From positions 124,001-188,000 of the forward strand of contig NZ_JACGXS010000004.1 in assembly GCF_014117215.1 (NCBI RefSeq): 64,000 nt of DNA. The letters are read 5' to 3'. Origin of the DNA: Stenotrophomonas tumulicola. GTDB lineage: Bacteria; Pseudomonadota; Gammaproteobacteria; Xanthomonadales; Xanthomonadaceae. A model generated the notes under the pieces. It had not been told where the DNA came from. It was given only the letters and a program-made list of their open reading frames with translations, and searched no databases. Shown in pieces: positions 35,905 to 44,397 of the stretch (position 1 is its first letter; each line of letters starts with the position of its first letter). Made by a program: the position numbers and the translations under genes.

Positions 35905-38415
35905 TCACGTACCACGTGGTTTGGCGCGGTGGGTAGCGGTGGCGGTCCACGGGTCGTCCGGCCAAGGGTGTCGCGGGTAGCGTCCCTTCATTTCTTTCCT
36001 GACTTCGGCATAGGTGCTGGCCCAGAAACTGCGCAGGTCGCCGGTGACCTGCAGCGGGCGGCCACCGGGAGACAGCAGGTGCAGGATGAGCGGTACGCGC
36101 CCCTCGGCGATGCGCGGGGTGTCGGCCAGTCCGAACAGCTCCTGCAGCTTGACCGCCAGCACCGGGGGCAGCGGCGCGCCGGTTTCGCTGTCCAGGGCAT
36201 AGCAGATCGCGCGCTCCAGCCCGGACGGCACGCTGATACGGACGGGGGCAAGCCGGTCCACGGCCTGTCGTTGCGACCAGTCCAGCAGCGACTTGAGGGC
36301 GTCGCCGAAGGCTGCTTCATCCAGCGCATCCAGCCGCGTGCGCCCGGCGAAGGCCGGCTGCAGCCAACGGCCGCGGCTGGCCAGCAATGCCGCATCGCCG
36401 CAGTCGGGCAAGTCCAGTTCCGGCATCCACCGGCGCAGCGACTCCACCCGCGCCTGCCATTGGCGCAGTCCGTCGGTCCATGGCAGGGCCTGCAGGCCGA
36501 GTTCGGCCACCGCCTCGGTCAGTGCGTGCGCGGCCAGCGCCGGATCCACCCGGCCTGCCGAGCGGCTGTCGATCACGATGCGGTCGAAGCGGGTCTCCCG
36601 TACCGCCACCAGGGCGCGCCGCTCGGCATCCCAGCGCACTTCATCATGGCGGGTGAAGCGCTGTGGGAACGCGCGGCGCAGCCAGTTCTCGTCCACCGGT
36701 GCGGCGCGCAGCAGCAGCGCGTCACGTGCCTCGAAGCGCAGCTCGCTGGCTACCAGCCAGGGTTCGCCGCGCAGGTCGCTCAGCTCGTGCAGGCGCGCGC
36801 TGCGGCCATTGGCCAGCAGGTAGCGCAGGGGGTCGTTGGGGTGCTGGAAGGCGATCCGGTCCGGGAATGCATGTGCCAGCAGATCGCCCAGCTGGTGCGC
36901 TTCGATGCTGGCCGGTGGCGAGGCGTCACAGTGCAGGCGACGTCGCCACTGCCTGGCCGCCGCGTCGATGGCGGCCAGCCCGCTGCGGTTGGCATCGGCT
37001 GGTGCGCGACCGGTGCGGAACGCGGCCAGCGCCCGCCATCGCGTGGCCAGCGCGTCGCCGCCCTGGCGCAGCGGATCGCGCGCCTCCAGCAGCGCGGCCA
37101 GGTCTGCCGCCAATGCCAACTTGCTGTCGTTGCCCGCTGCCAGCAGCATCGCCGCCAGCCGCGGGTGCGTGCCCAGCGCGAGGATACGGCGCCCGATGGC
37201 GGTGATGGCGCCGCTGTCGGACAACGCACCCAGTCGCTGCAGCAGTTCCCGCGCTGCGGCCAAGGGACCGGCGGGTGGCGGATCGACGAAGCACAGTTCA
37301 CTGCTTCCCCAGGCGGCCAGCTCCAGCGCCAGGCCGGCCAGCTCCACCTGTTCGATCTCGGCGCGTCGTTGTGGTTCCAGTCGCTGTGATTGTGGCCACA
37401 ACCGCCATGCCCAGCCTTCGGCAACGCGACCCGCACGGCCGGCGCGCTGGTCGGCCGATGCCTGCGCGATGTTGACCAGGTCCAGCCGGGTGAAGCCACT
37501 GTTGGGGTCGTACTGTGGTTCGCGTGCCAGTCCGCTGTCGATCACCATGCGGACACCAGGCAGCGTCACGGATGATTCGGCCACGTTGGTCGACAGCACC
37601 ACCCGACGCCGCCCGTCACTGGCCGGTTGCAGCACGCGGCCTTGTTGTTCCACCGGCAGTTCGCCGTGCAGCGCCAGCACCTCCACGCCGGCGTCCAGCA
37701 TTTCCCGCAGGCCGGCCTGCACGCGCTGTATCTCGCGCAGGCCGGGCAGGAAGACCAGGATGTCGCCGGGATGGGTCGCCAGCGCCTGCTGCACCGCGCG
37801 CCGCACCTGCAGTTCCATCGCCTCATCGCGGCGCGCCGGGAAGTGGCTTACGTCGACCGGAAAGCCGCGACCCTCGCTGCTCAACCGCGGCGCATCCAGC
37901 AGCCGTGCCAGCCGTTCGCCATCGAGGGTCGCCGACATCACCACCAGCCGCAGGTCGTCGCGCAGCTGTGCCTGCACGTCCAGCGCCAGTGCCAGGCCGA
38001 GATCGCCATGGAGGTGGCGTTCGTGGAATTCGTCGAACAGGATCGCGCCGATACCTTCCAGCATCGGGTCGTCCTGCAGCATGCGGGTCAGGATGCCTTC
38101 GGTGACGACCTCGATGCGCGTGCGCGCCGATACCCTGCTTTCGAAACGGATGCGGTAACCCACGGTGCCGCCCACCTCGTCGCCAAGCTGCCGCGCCATG
38201 AACTGTGCCGCGCTGCGAGCGGCCACCCGGCGTGGTTCCAGCACCATGATCTTCCGGCCTTGCAGCCAGGACGCATCCAGCAGGGCCAGCGGTACCTGGG
38301 TGGTCTTGCCGGCGCCAGGCGGCGCCTCGAGCACCAGCCGCGAATGCATTTCCAGTTCGGCCAGGAGCTGCGGCAGCAACGTGGAAATGGGAAAGGTCGG
38401 CGTGTCCATGTGCAT
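35905..38415 (-). CDS. hrpB: ATP-dependent helicase HrpB
   Basis: An 836-residue DExH-box helicase of the HrpB type. Motif I is APPGAGKTT, motif II DEFHERH, motif III SATLDG, and motif VI QRAGRAGR. HA2 and the C-terminal HrpB domain follow, the latter ending with the conserved GRYPRHPWPDDP. The cellular role of HrpB is poorly known; it is related to HrpA, which acts on mRNA and stalled ribosomes. Starts at 38415 and 38409 are both possible; no clear ribosome site separates them. Confidence 0.92.
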   Translation of the reverse strand: MHMDTPTFPISTLLPQLLAELEMHSRLVLEAPPGAGKTTQVPLALLDASWLQGRKIMVLEPRRVAARSAAQFMARQLGDEVGGTVGYRIRFESRVSARTRIEVVTEGILTRMLQDDPMLEGIGAILFDEFHERHLHGDLGLALALDVQAQLRDDLRLVVMSATLDGERLARLLDAPRLSSEGRGFPVDVSHFPARRDEAMELQVRRAVQQALATHPGDILVFLPGLREIQRVQAGLREMLDAGVEVLALHGELPVEQQGRVLQPASDGRRRVVLSTNVAESSVTLPGVRMVIDSGLAREPQYDPNSGFTRLDLVNIAQASADQRAGRAGRVAEGWAWRLWPQSQRLEPQRRAEIEQVELAGLALELAAWGSSELCFVDPPPAGPLAAARELLQRLGALSDSGAITAIGRRILALGTHPRLAAMLLAAGNDSKLALAADLAALLEARDPLRQGGDALATRWRALAAFRTGRAPADANRSGLAAIDAAARQWRRRLHCDASPPASIEAHQLGDLLAHAFPDRIAFQHPNDPLRYLLANGRSARLHELSDLRGEPWLVASELRFEARDALLLRAAPVDENWLRRAFPQRFTRHDEVRWDAERRALVAVRETRFDRIVIDSRSAGRVDPALAAHALTEAVAELGLQALPWTDGLRQWQARVESLRRWMPELDLPDCGDAALLASRGRWLQPAFAGRTRLDALDEAAFGDALKSLLDWSQRQAVDRLAPVRISVPSGLERAICYALDSETGAPLPPVLAVKLQELFGLADTPRIAEGRVPLILHLLSPGGRPLQVTGDLRSFWASTYAEVRKEMKGRYPRHPWPDDPWTATATHRAKPRGT

Positions 38416-38471
38416 AGGATAAGGGCGGCTGGGCAGGGCAGGTACACTACGCGGGCGTTTTTCCCCCTGCG

Positions 38472-39293
38472 ATGACCATGCAACTGATCGATATCGGCGC
38501 CAACCTCACCCACGACTCCTTCGACCGTGACCGCGATGCGGTGCTGGCACGTGCACGCGAAGCGGGCGTGGTGCAGATGGTGGTCACCGGTGCCAGCCGC
38601 GAGCACTCGCCGCTGGCGCTGCAACTGGCCCAACAGCACCGCGGCTTCCTGTTCGCCACCGCAGGCGTGCACCCGCACCATGCCGTGGAATACACCGACG
38701 AGTGCGATGCCGAAATGCGCGCGCTGCATGCGCATCCGGAAGTGGTGGCCGTTGGCGAGTGCGGGCTGGATTATTTCCGCGATTTCGCGCCGCGTCCCGC
38801 CCAGCATCGCGCGTTCGAACGCCAGCTGCAGTTGGCGACCGATGTGCTGGCTGCCGATGGCGCAAGCAAGCCGTTGTTCCTGCACCAGCGCGATGCACAT
38901 GCGGATTTCATGGCACAGATGAAGAACTTCGAAGGCCGCCTCGGCGCGACGGTGGTGCACTGCTTTACCGGCGAGCGCCAGGAACTGTTCGATTACCTGG
39001 ATCAGGACTGGTACATCGGCATCACCGGTTGGCTGTGCGATGAACGCCGTGGCGCGCACCTGCGCGAGCTGGTGAAGCACATCCCCGCCAACCGCCTGAT
39101 GATCGAGACGGATGCGCCATACCTGCTGCCACGCACGTTGAAGCCGATGCCGAAGGACCGCCGCAACGAACCGATGTTCCTGTCGCACATCGTCGAGGAA
39201 CTCGCGCGCGATCGTGGCGAGGAGGTTCCGGTTGCCGCAGCCAATGCCACCGCCGCCACGCGCGGCTTTTTCCGCCTGCCGCCTATCCCATGA
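38472..39293 (+). CDS. tatD: TatD-family metal-dependent DNase
   Basis: A 273-residue TIM-barrel hydrolase. DIGANLTHDSF replaces the usual D.H.H strand 1. Metal ligands continue in GVHPHHA, GECGLDYFRDF, HQRDAH, VHCFTG and ETDAPYLLPR. These match the TatD (3'-5' exonuclease) branch rather than YcfH/YjjV, whose first motif is DTHCHL. It is divergent from hrpB across 56 bp. SMAG repeats begin 13 bp after its stop. Confidence 0.88.
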   Translation: MTMQLIDIGANLTHDSFDRDRDAVLARAREAGVVQMVVTGASREHSPLALQLAQQHRGFLFATAGVHPHHAVEYTDECDAEMRALHAHPEVVAVGECGLDYFRDFAPRPAQHRAFERQLQLATDVLAADGASKPLFLHQRDAHADFMAQMKNFEGRLGATVVHCFTGERQELFDYLDQDWYIGITGWLCDERRGAHLRELVKHIPANRLMIETDAPYLLPRTLKPMPKDRRNEPMFLSHIVEELARDRGEEVPVAAANATAATRGFFRLPPIP

Positions 39294-39301
39294 GGCTTGT
39301 G

Positions 39302-39489
39302 GCAGCGTAGCGCCGGGCCATGCCCGGCGAGTGGCATGCCACATACCGCGCTTCGCGCTCGCCGGGCATGGCCCGGCGCTACCGCGGTGGTCGCCCGTCG
39401 CCGTTTTCCCATGCGTCCTGCAGCCCTTCGCGATAGCTGCCGAAGCGTGGCTTCCACTGCAGCCGCTCGCGCGTGCCACGGCTGTCGAT
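39302..39489. repeat. Tandem duplication, distal copy: SMAG pair plus a fossil 3' end of the epimerase gene
   Basis: This 188-bp segment matches 39507-39694 with three differences (period 205 bp). It contains an inverted SMAG pair (39307-39331 and 39358-39382) and, on the - strand, a frame encoding WKPRFGSYREGLQDAWENG, which repeats the C-terminal end of the epimerase next door. The copy has no start and no upstream gene body, so it is a dead fragment. Confidence 0.85.
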
Positions 39490-39506
39490 CTGCCCCGCAC
39501 GTTGAA

Positions 39507-39694
39507 GCAGCGTAGCGCCGGGCCATGCCCGGCGAGTGGCATGCCACATACCGCGCTTCGTGCTCGCCGGGCATGGCCCGGCGCTACCGCGGTGGTCGCC
39601 CGTCGCCGTTTTCCCATGCGTCCTGCAGCCCTTCGCGATAGCTGCTGAAGCGTGGCTTCCACTGCAGCCGCTCGCGCGTGTCACGGCTGTCGAT
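39507..39694. repeat. Tandem duplication, proximal copy: SMAG pair plus the true end of the epimerase gene
   Basis: This is the parent unit of the duplication. SMAG elements lie at 39512-39536 and 39563-39587 in inverted orientation, and the remainder is the last 108 bp or so of the epimerase coding region. The stop codon TAG of that gene (39584-39586 on the complement) is the TAG of the repeat's GTAG end. Confidence 0.85.
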
Positions 39695-40483
39695 GCGTTT
39701 GCTGCCCTGGTAGAAACGCCGCAGCGCAGGACTCAACGCCGGGTCGTCCCACGCCCGTGCCGGGGGCAACGGACGCCCGCTGAGCCGCGCGGCATGCGCC
39801 AGCACGTCCTGCGGCGGGGCCGCTTCATCGTCGGTGGGTAGATACAACGCTTCGTGTTCACGGCGCATCATGGCGGCCATGACCACGGCGGCCAGATCCT
39901 CGACGTGCAGCCGGCTGAACACCAGTCCCGGCCGTACCACATGCCGTGCGCGGCCCTCGGCCAGCTGCACCAGCGCGTTCCTGCCGCGTCCATACAGTCC
40001 CGGCAGGCGGAATATCGCTGACGCGGCGCCGCGTTCGGTCGCCAGCGCCCGCCATTGCGATTCGGCCAACCGCCGCTGCGTGGCAGCGATACCGACGCCG
40101 TCGGCCAGGGACTGCTCATATATCCATCCCCCGTCACGGCCTGCATAGACCCCGGTGGACGACAGGTATCCGATCCAGCGCAATGCCGGGCTGGCACGCA
40201 GCGCCGGCCACAGCCGTCGCAGTGCAGGATCGCCGTCGGCGTCGGGCGGCACGCTGCAGAGAACAGCATCGGCCTGGGCCACTGCCGACAGAAGATCAGG
40301 TTCGAGCGCGCGACCCGCTGCCAAAGCGTGCCGTGGCAGCCCATCCGACGCCGCCGACGCGGGATCGCGTACGGTTCCGCTGGCTTCCACGCCATGCGCC
40401 TGCAAGCGCGAGGCAATGACCCGACCGCTGTAACCCATGCCCAGCACCAGCACGCGGCGCGGCAGTTCGCCCGGCGCCAGCAT
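39584..40483 (-). CDS. NAD-dependent epimerase/dehydratase-family protein (YeeZ-like)
   Basis: A 299-residue atypical SDR. GMGYSGRVIASRL at 15-27 is the nucleotide-binding glycine motif, YLSSTGVYAGRDGGW matches the active-site strand of YeeZ-like proteins, and FRLPGLYGRGRNAL is the conserved substrate-side segment. The substrate is unknown. Its start lies 5 bp after the end of the PanE-like gene, so the two are probably one operon. The 3' end runs into a SMAG repeat that supplies the stop codon. Confidence 0.8.
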   Translation of the reverse strand: MLAPGELPRRVLVLGMGYSGRVIASRLQAHGVEASGTVRDPASAASDGLPRHALAAGRALEPDLLSAVAQADAVLCSVPPDADGDPALRRLWPALRASPALRWIGYLSSTGVYAGRDGGWIYEQSLADGVGIAATQRRLAESQWRALATERGAASAIFRLPGLYGRGRNALVQLAEGRARHVVRPGLVFSRLHVEDLAAVVMAAMMRREHEALYLPTDDEAAPPQDVLAHAARLSGRPLPPARAWDDPALSPALRRFYQGSKRIDSRDTRERLQWKPRFSSYREGLQDAWENGDGRPPR

Positions 40484-40488
40484 GGCCG

Positions 40489-41427
40489 TCAGCTCGTGCG
40501 CAGGGCCTGGTAGGCCTGCAGGTGGCTGTACGCGACCTGCAGCAGCGGTGCCGCCTGGCCGAAGCCGCGTGCGCGCGCCAGCATGTCGCCGACGATATGC
40601 CCGGCTTCCACCTGCTGGCCGGCTTCCAGGTCGCGCAGCATCGAGGCCTTCAGTACGGATCCTGCCTGGGTCAATGCGCCCGATGCGGTTTCCCGGGCGA
40701 TGGACGGGATCGGTTCAGCCGATGCTTCAGCCACTGCCACGCACTCCGCGTACAGGCCGCGCACGATGGCTTCGCCATCGTCAGTGGCGACGATGGTGCC
40801 GATGTCCGCGCGCAGCAGGCAGGTCGCTGCCGCCAGCGCGGTCAGGAAGGTGTACTTCACCCATTGTTCCTGGCCGATGCGGTCGCTGGCCAGATGGTCC
40901 AGCCCGGCCTGCACGCAGGCAGCGGCGAAGGCCAGCACGCGGGCGCTGCCGTTGTCGCCGTCGCGCTCGCCAAAGGTCAGCTTGGCTGGCTTGCCCAGGT
41001 GCAGCACGGCGCCATCTTCGGCCTTGGCCGCGCTGATGAAGCACAGCCCACCCAGCACCGCATCGCGGCCGAAGCGCGCGTCCAGCGCGGCGTAATGGCG
41101 CAGCCCGTTGAGGATCGGCAGCACGCTGGTGCGTGGGCCGACGGCCGGTGCGATGGCCTCGATCGAACTGTCCAGGTCATAGGCCTTGCAGCTCAGCACC
41201 ACCAGGTCGAACGGCTGGGCGGCAGCCAGGGCAGGCAGCGCATCGGCGGTGACGTGGGCGACCGGGAAGGTAGCGTCGCCCAGCGGGCTGCGGATGACCA
41301 GCCCGTCGCGCTGCAGCTGTGCCGCGCGCGTCGGCCGCACCAGGAAGGTCACGTCCACGCCGGCCTGTGCCAGGCGGCCGCCGAAATAGCCGCCGGTTCC
41401 GCCGGCGCCGAGGATCAGGATGCGCAT
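40489..41427 (-). CDS. Ketopantoate reductase-like protein (2-dehydropantoate 2-reductase family)
   Basis: A 312-residue PanE/ApbA-type reductase. GAGGTGGYFGGRL at 8-20 binds NADPH, the SCKAYDL segment holds the catalytic Lys, and the C-terminal helical domain (EQWVKYTFLTALA onward) completes the active site. The family makes pantoate for coenzyme A, but many genomes have paralogues with other 2-keto acid substrates, so panE is not assigned. Start 41427 fits the family; it precedes the epimerase gene in the same operon. Confidence 0.82.
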   Translation of the reverse strand: MRILILGAGGTGGYFGGRLAQAGVDVTFLVRPTRAAQLQRDGLVIRSPLGDATFPVAHVTADALPALAAAQPFDLVVLSCKAYDLDSSIEAIAPAVGPRTSVLPILNGLRHYAALDARFGRDAVLGGLCFISAAKAEDGAVLHLGKPAKLTFGERDGDNGSARVLAFAAACVQAGLDHLASDRIGQEQWVKYTFLTALAAATCLLRADIGTIVATDDGEAIVRGLYAECVAVAEASAEPIPSIARETASGALTQAGSVLKASMLRDLEAGQQVEAGHIVGDMLARARGFGQAAPLLQVAYSHLQAYQALRTS

Positions 41428-41525
41428 TGGAAATTCCACCCTTGTAGAAAATCGATATGGTGTCGATTGTGCCCGCTGACCTGCCGCCCACGGTGGGATG
41501 AAGGCGGTTGGTCGCCACGCTCTTT

Positions 41526-41555
41526 GGACGGGTCCATGACCCGCCCTGCCCAGCT
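41526..41555. repeat. Short REP-like palindrome at the end of the ABC permease gene
   Basis: CGGGTC (41529-41534) and GACCCG (41538-41543) form a small dyad followed by CCCTGCCC. Related sequences occur at 44183 and 53669. It may be a third, weaker repeat family or a terminator after the ABC exporter operon. Confidence 0.4.
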
Positions 41556-42346
41556 CAGCTCCGCATGCCCACGCCGCGACGCAGCAGCCACAGCGCCAGC
41601 GCGGTGAGCGCCGCCACGAAGCCGAGCATCAGCGCATACGCCACCCACAATGGCACGTCGCTGGTACCCAGCAGGCCGTAACGGAACGCGTTGACCATGT
41701 AGAAGATCGGATTGGCATGGGTGGCCGCTTCAGCCCAGCCCGGCAGCAGCTTCACCGAATAGAACACGCCGCCCAGGTAGGTCAGCGGGGTCAGGATGAA
41801 GGTCGGCACGATCGCCACGTCATCGAATTTCTTCGCGTACACCGCATTGATGAAGCCGGCCAGCGAGAAGATCGTCGCGCCCAGCAGCACCGTGGTCAGC
41901 GTCACCAGTGGATGCGGGATGCGCACCGGGGTGAAGAACATGGCGATGATCAGCACGATCACGCCGACCATCAGCCCGCGCAGCACCGCGCCGGCCACGT
42001 AGCCCCACAGGATCACCCAGTTCGGCATCGGGCTGACCAGCAGCTCTTCCACGTGGCGGCCGAACTTGGCGCCGAAGAACGACGAACTGATGTTGCCGTA
42101 GCTGTTCTGGATCACGCTCATCATCACCAGGCCCGGTACGATGAACTGCATGTAGCTGTAGCCGCCCATCTCGCCCACGCGCGAACCGATCAGGCCGCCG
42201 AAGATCAGGAAGTACAGCGTCATGGTGATGGCCGGCGGCACCAGCGTCTGTCCCCAGATGCGCAGGATGCGCGCCACTTCGCGGCGTACCACGGTGGCCA
42301 GCGCGATGCGGTTGCGCTGGCCGTCGGTCAGGATCGGGGTGCTCAT
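41555..42346 (-). CDS. ABC-2 type exporter permease (YadH-like)
   Basis: A 263-residue permease with six predicted helices and the ABC-2 signature region SSSFFGAKFGRHVEELLVSPMP. It resembles YadH of E. coli. It pairs with the ATPase encoded directly upstream, whose stop overlaps this ATG by 4 bp. The substrate is unknown. Confidence 0.85.
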   Translation of the reverse strand: MSTPILTDGQRNRIALATVVRREVARILRIWGQTLVPPAITMTLYFLIFGGLIGSRVGEMGGYSYMQFIVPGLVMMSVIQNSYGNISSSFFGAKFGRHVEELLVSPMPNWVILWGYVAGAVLRGLMVGVIVLIIAMFFTPVRIPHPLVTLTTVLLGATIFSLAGFINAVYAKKFDDVAIVPTFILTPLTYLGGVFYSVKLLPGWAEAATHANPIFYMVNAFRYGLLGTSDVPLWVAYALMLGFVAALTALALWLLRRGVGMRS

Positions 42347-43290
42347 GCGGACGTCTCCTGGTTGCCGGTGAGGCGCACGAACAGCTCCTCCAGGCGGTTG
42401 CTCTTGGTCCGCATGGAACGCACGCGGATGCCCGAAGCGTTGAGTGCGGCGAACACGCGGTTGAGGTCCATCGCACGCGGCATGTCGATGTCCAGCGTGT
42501 GGACGTCGGTAGCGGTCATCGTGGTGCCCTCGATCAGTGGCAGCTGCGCGGGCAGCTCACCGTCGATATCCAGCAGGAAGCCTTCCACGTCCAGCTTGGC
42601 CAGCAACTGGCGCATCGGGCCCTGGGTGACGATCTGCCCATGGTTGATGATGGCCAGGTTCCGGCACAGGTGTTCGGCCTCTTCCAGGTAATGCGTGGTG
42701 AGGATGATGGTGGTGCCTGCGGCGTTGATTTCCTTCAGCACCCGCCACATGTCGCGGCGGATCTCGATGTCCACACCGGCGGTGGGCTCATCCAGGATCA
42801 GCAGGCGCGGGCGGGTCATCATCGCCCGGGCGATCATCAGCCGGCGCTTCATGCCACCGGACAGCGTGCGGCTCATCACCTGCGCCTTGTCCCACAGGTA
42901 GGCGCGCTTGAGTTCTTCCTCCGCGCGCTTTTCCGCCTCGGCGCGGTCCACGCCGTAGAAGCCGGCGTAGTTCACCAGGATGTCGAAGGGCTTCTCGAAC
43001 AGGTTGAAGTTGATTTCCTGCGGCACCAGGCCGATCAGGCGCATGGCGGCGCTGCGCTCGCGCACCAGGTCGGTGCCGAACACGTCCACCTGGCCCTCGC
43101 TGAGGTTCACCAGCGAGCTGACGATGCCGATCAGGGTGGATTTTCCGGCGCCATTCGGGCCCAGCAGGGCGAAGAAGTCGCCCGGGGCCACTTCCAGCGA
43201 AACACCCTTCAGTGCCTGGGTGCCGTTGTCATAGGTCTTGCGCAGATCGCGCACGCGCAGGGCGGGCGCATTGTCGTTCAGGGAAGCCAA
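42343..43290 (-). CDS. ABC transporter ATP-binding protein (YadG-like)
   Basis: A 315-residue ATPase. It has Walker A GPNGAGKST, Q-loop PQEINFN, signature LSGGMKRRL, Walker B LLILDEPTAGVD and the H-loop TTH. A C-terminal extension of about 80 residues follows, as in YadG. It energises the YadH-like permease. The start is uncertain: TTG at 43290 gives a normal N-terminus, whereas the longer frame to 43434 crosses the divergent reductase gene. Confidence 0.87.
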   Translation of the reverse strand: MASLNDNAPALRVRDLRKTYDNGTQALKGVSLEVAPGDFFALLGPNGAGKSTLIGIVSSLVNLSEGQVDVFGTDLVRERSAAMRLIGLVPQEINFNLFEKPFDILVNYAGFYGVDRAEAEKRAEEELKRAYLWDKAQVMSRTLSGGMKRRLMIARAMMTRPRLLILDEPTAGVDIEIRRDMWRVLKEINAAGTTIILTTHYLEEAEHLCRNLAIINHGQIVTQGPMRQLLAKLDVEGFLLDIDGELPAQLPLIEGTTMTATDVHTLDIDMPRAMDLNRVFAALNASGIRVRSMRTKSNRLEELFVRLTGNQETSA

Positions 43291-43393
43291 GCTCGAAGCC
43301 TTTGCGCCTGCGGGTGGCGCATGGAGGGGTGCAGGGGGAGCTATTATAGATCCCCCCACGGGCTCGCCCCGGCTACACACTGTTCCCACTGCC

Positions 43394-44143
43394 GTGCCAG
43401 TCCACTTCCCCATAAAGCTGGTCGACCGCCACATGCTGGCCCCGACCGTCGGCCATTACCAGTTCCTTCGTGATGATGGCCAGCCGCTGGACTTCCAGCC
43501 GGGCCAGTTCATCCAGGTGCATTTCCAGTATGCCGACGGCACCCAGACCAAGCGCAGCTACTCGCTGGCGACTGTCCACGACCACGCCCTGGGACCGGGC
43601 GAGGCGGTGGACATCGCGGTCAGCTTCGTCCCCGGCGGAGCAGCCACCGCGCTGTTCGAGGGCCTGGACATCGGCGGCCAGCTCAGCGCCAGCGGCCCCT
43701 ACGGCCGCTTCTGCCTGCAGCCGGGCGACCAGAACCGGCGCTACCTGCTGATCGCCACCGGCACCGGCGTCACGCCGTACCGCTCCATGCTGCCGCTGCT
43801 GGCATCGGCCATGGCCGAGCGCGACGTGCAGGTAGTGTTGCTGCAGGGTGCACGCAGCCCGGGCGAACTGCTGTACAGCGAGGATTTCGACGCTTTTGCG
43901 GCCCAGCATCCGGGCTTCCGCTACATCCCCTGCCTGTCGCGCGAGCTGCCGGCCAGCCCCGGCCCGGACGTGCGCCATGGCTACGTGCAGCAGCAACTGG
44001 CTGGGCTGGCACCGGATGCCGCCACTGACATCGCCTACCTGTGCGGCAACCCGGACATGGTCGACGCCTGCGTGGAAGCGCTGAAGGAAGCCGGCCTGGG
44101 CAACCCGCAGATCCGCCGCGAGAAGTACGTTTCCAGCAAATGA
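43394..44143 (+). CDS. Ferredoxin/flavodoxin-NADP+ reductase-like flavoprotein
   Basis: A 249-residue FNR-family protein. The FAD site is RSYSLA, the pyridine-nucleotide site begins ATGTGVTPYRSM, and CGNPDMVDACVEAL is the conserved late motif; it ends EKYVSSK. It transfers electrons between NADPH and ferredoxin or flavodoxin, as Fpr does. GTG at 43394 is used because the first FAD-domain strand (VHFPIKLVDR) follows directly; ATG at 43433 is shorter. Confidence 0.83.
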   Translation: MPVHFPIKLVDRHMLAPTVGHYQFLRDDGQPLDFQPGQFIQVHFQYADGTQTKRSYSLATVHDHALGPGEAVDIAVSFVPGGAATALFEGLDIGGQLSASGPYGRFCLQPGDQNRRYLLIATGTGVTPYRSMLPLLASAMAERDVQVVLLQGARSPGELLYSEDFDAFAAQHPGFRYIPCLSRELPASPGPDVRHGYVQQQLAGLAPDAATDIAYLCGNPDMVDACVEALKEAGLGNPQIRREKYVSSK

Positions 44144-44182
44144 CGGGTTGAACGACCGAGGCCCCTCGCCCTGGGAAAAGCG

Positions 44183-44208
44183 GTAGGGCGGGTCCCTGGC
44201 CCGCTGCC
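44183..44208. repeat. REP-like GTAG palindrome
   Basis: GTAGGGCGGGTCCCTGGCCCGCTGCC begins with GTAG and has GCGGG/CCCGC arms. It resembles SMAG in layout but not in core sequence. It lies in the 254-bp gap between the reductase and the lipoprotein hydrolase; nothing else recognisable is in that gap. Confidence 0.45.
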
Positions 44209-44397
44209 GTTCGCGGAATGCCGGAAACAGGGACTTCCACAACGGCATGTCGCACACCATCAGCAGCCGGTTCTGCCCGGGGCCCCACATCGGGCCCGGC
44301 GCGGTGGGCCATGCCCGCTCCACCGTGTAACGTGGTCACATCCGCGGCGCGCGCGCGTCGTTGTCGCATGACCATCAGCAAGGGGGAAGCAAGGAAG

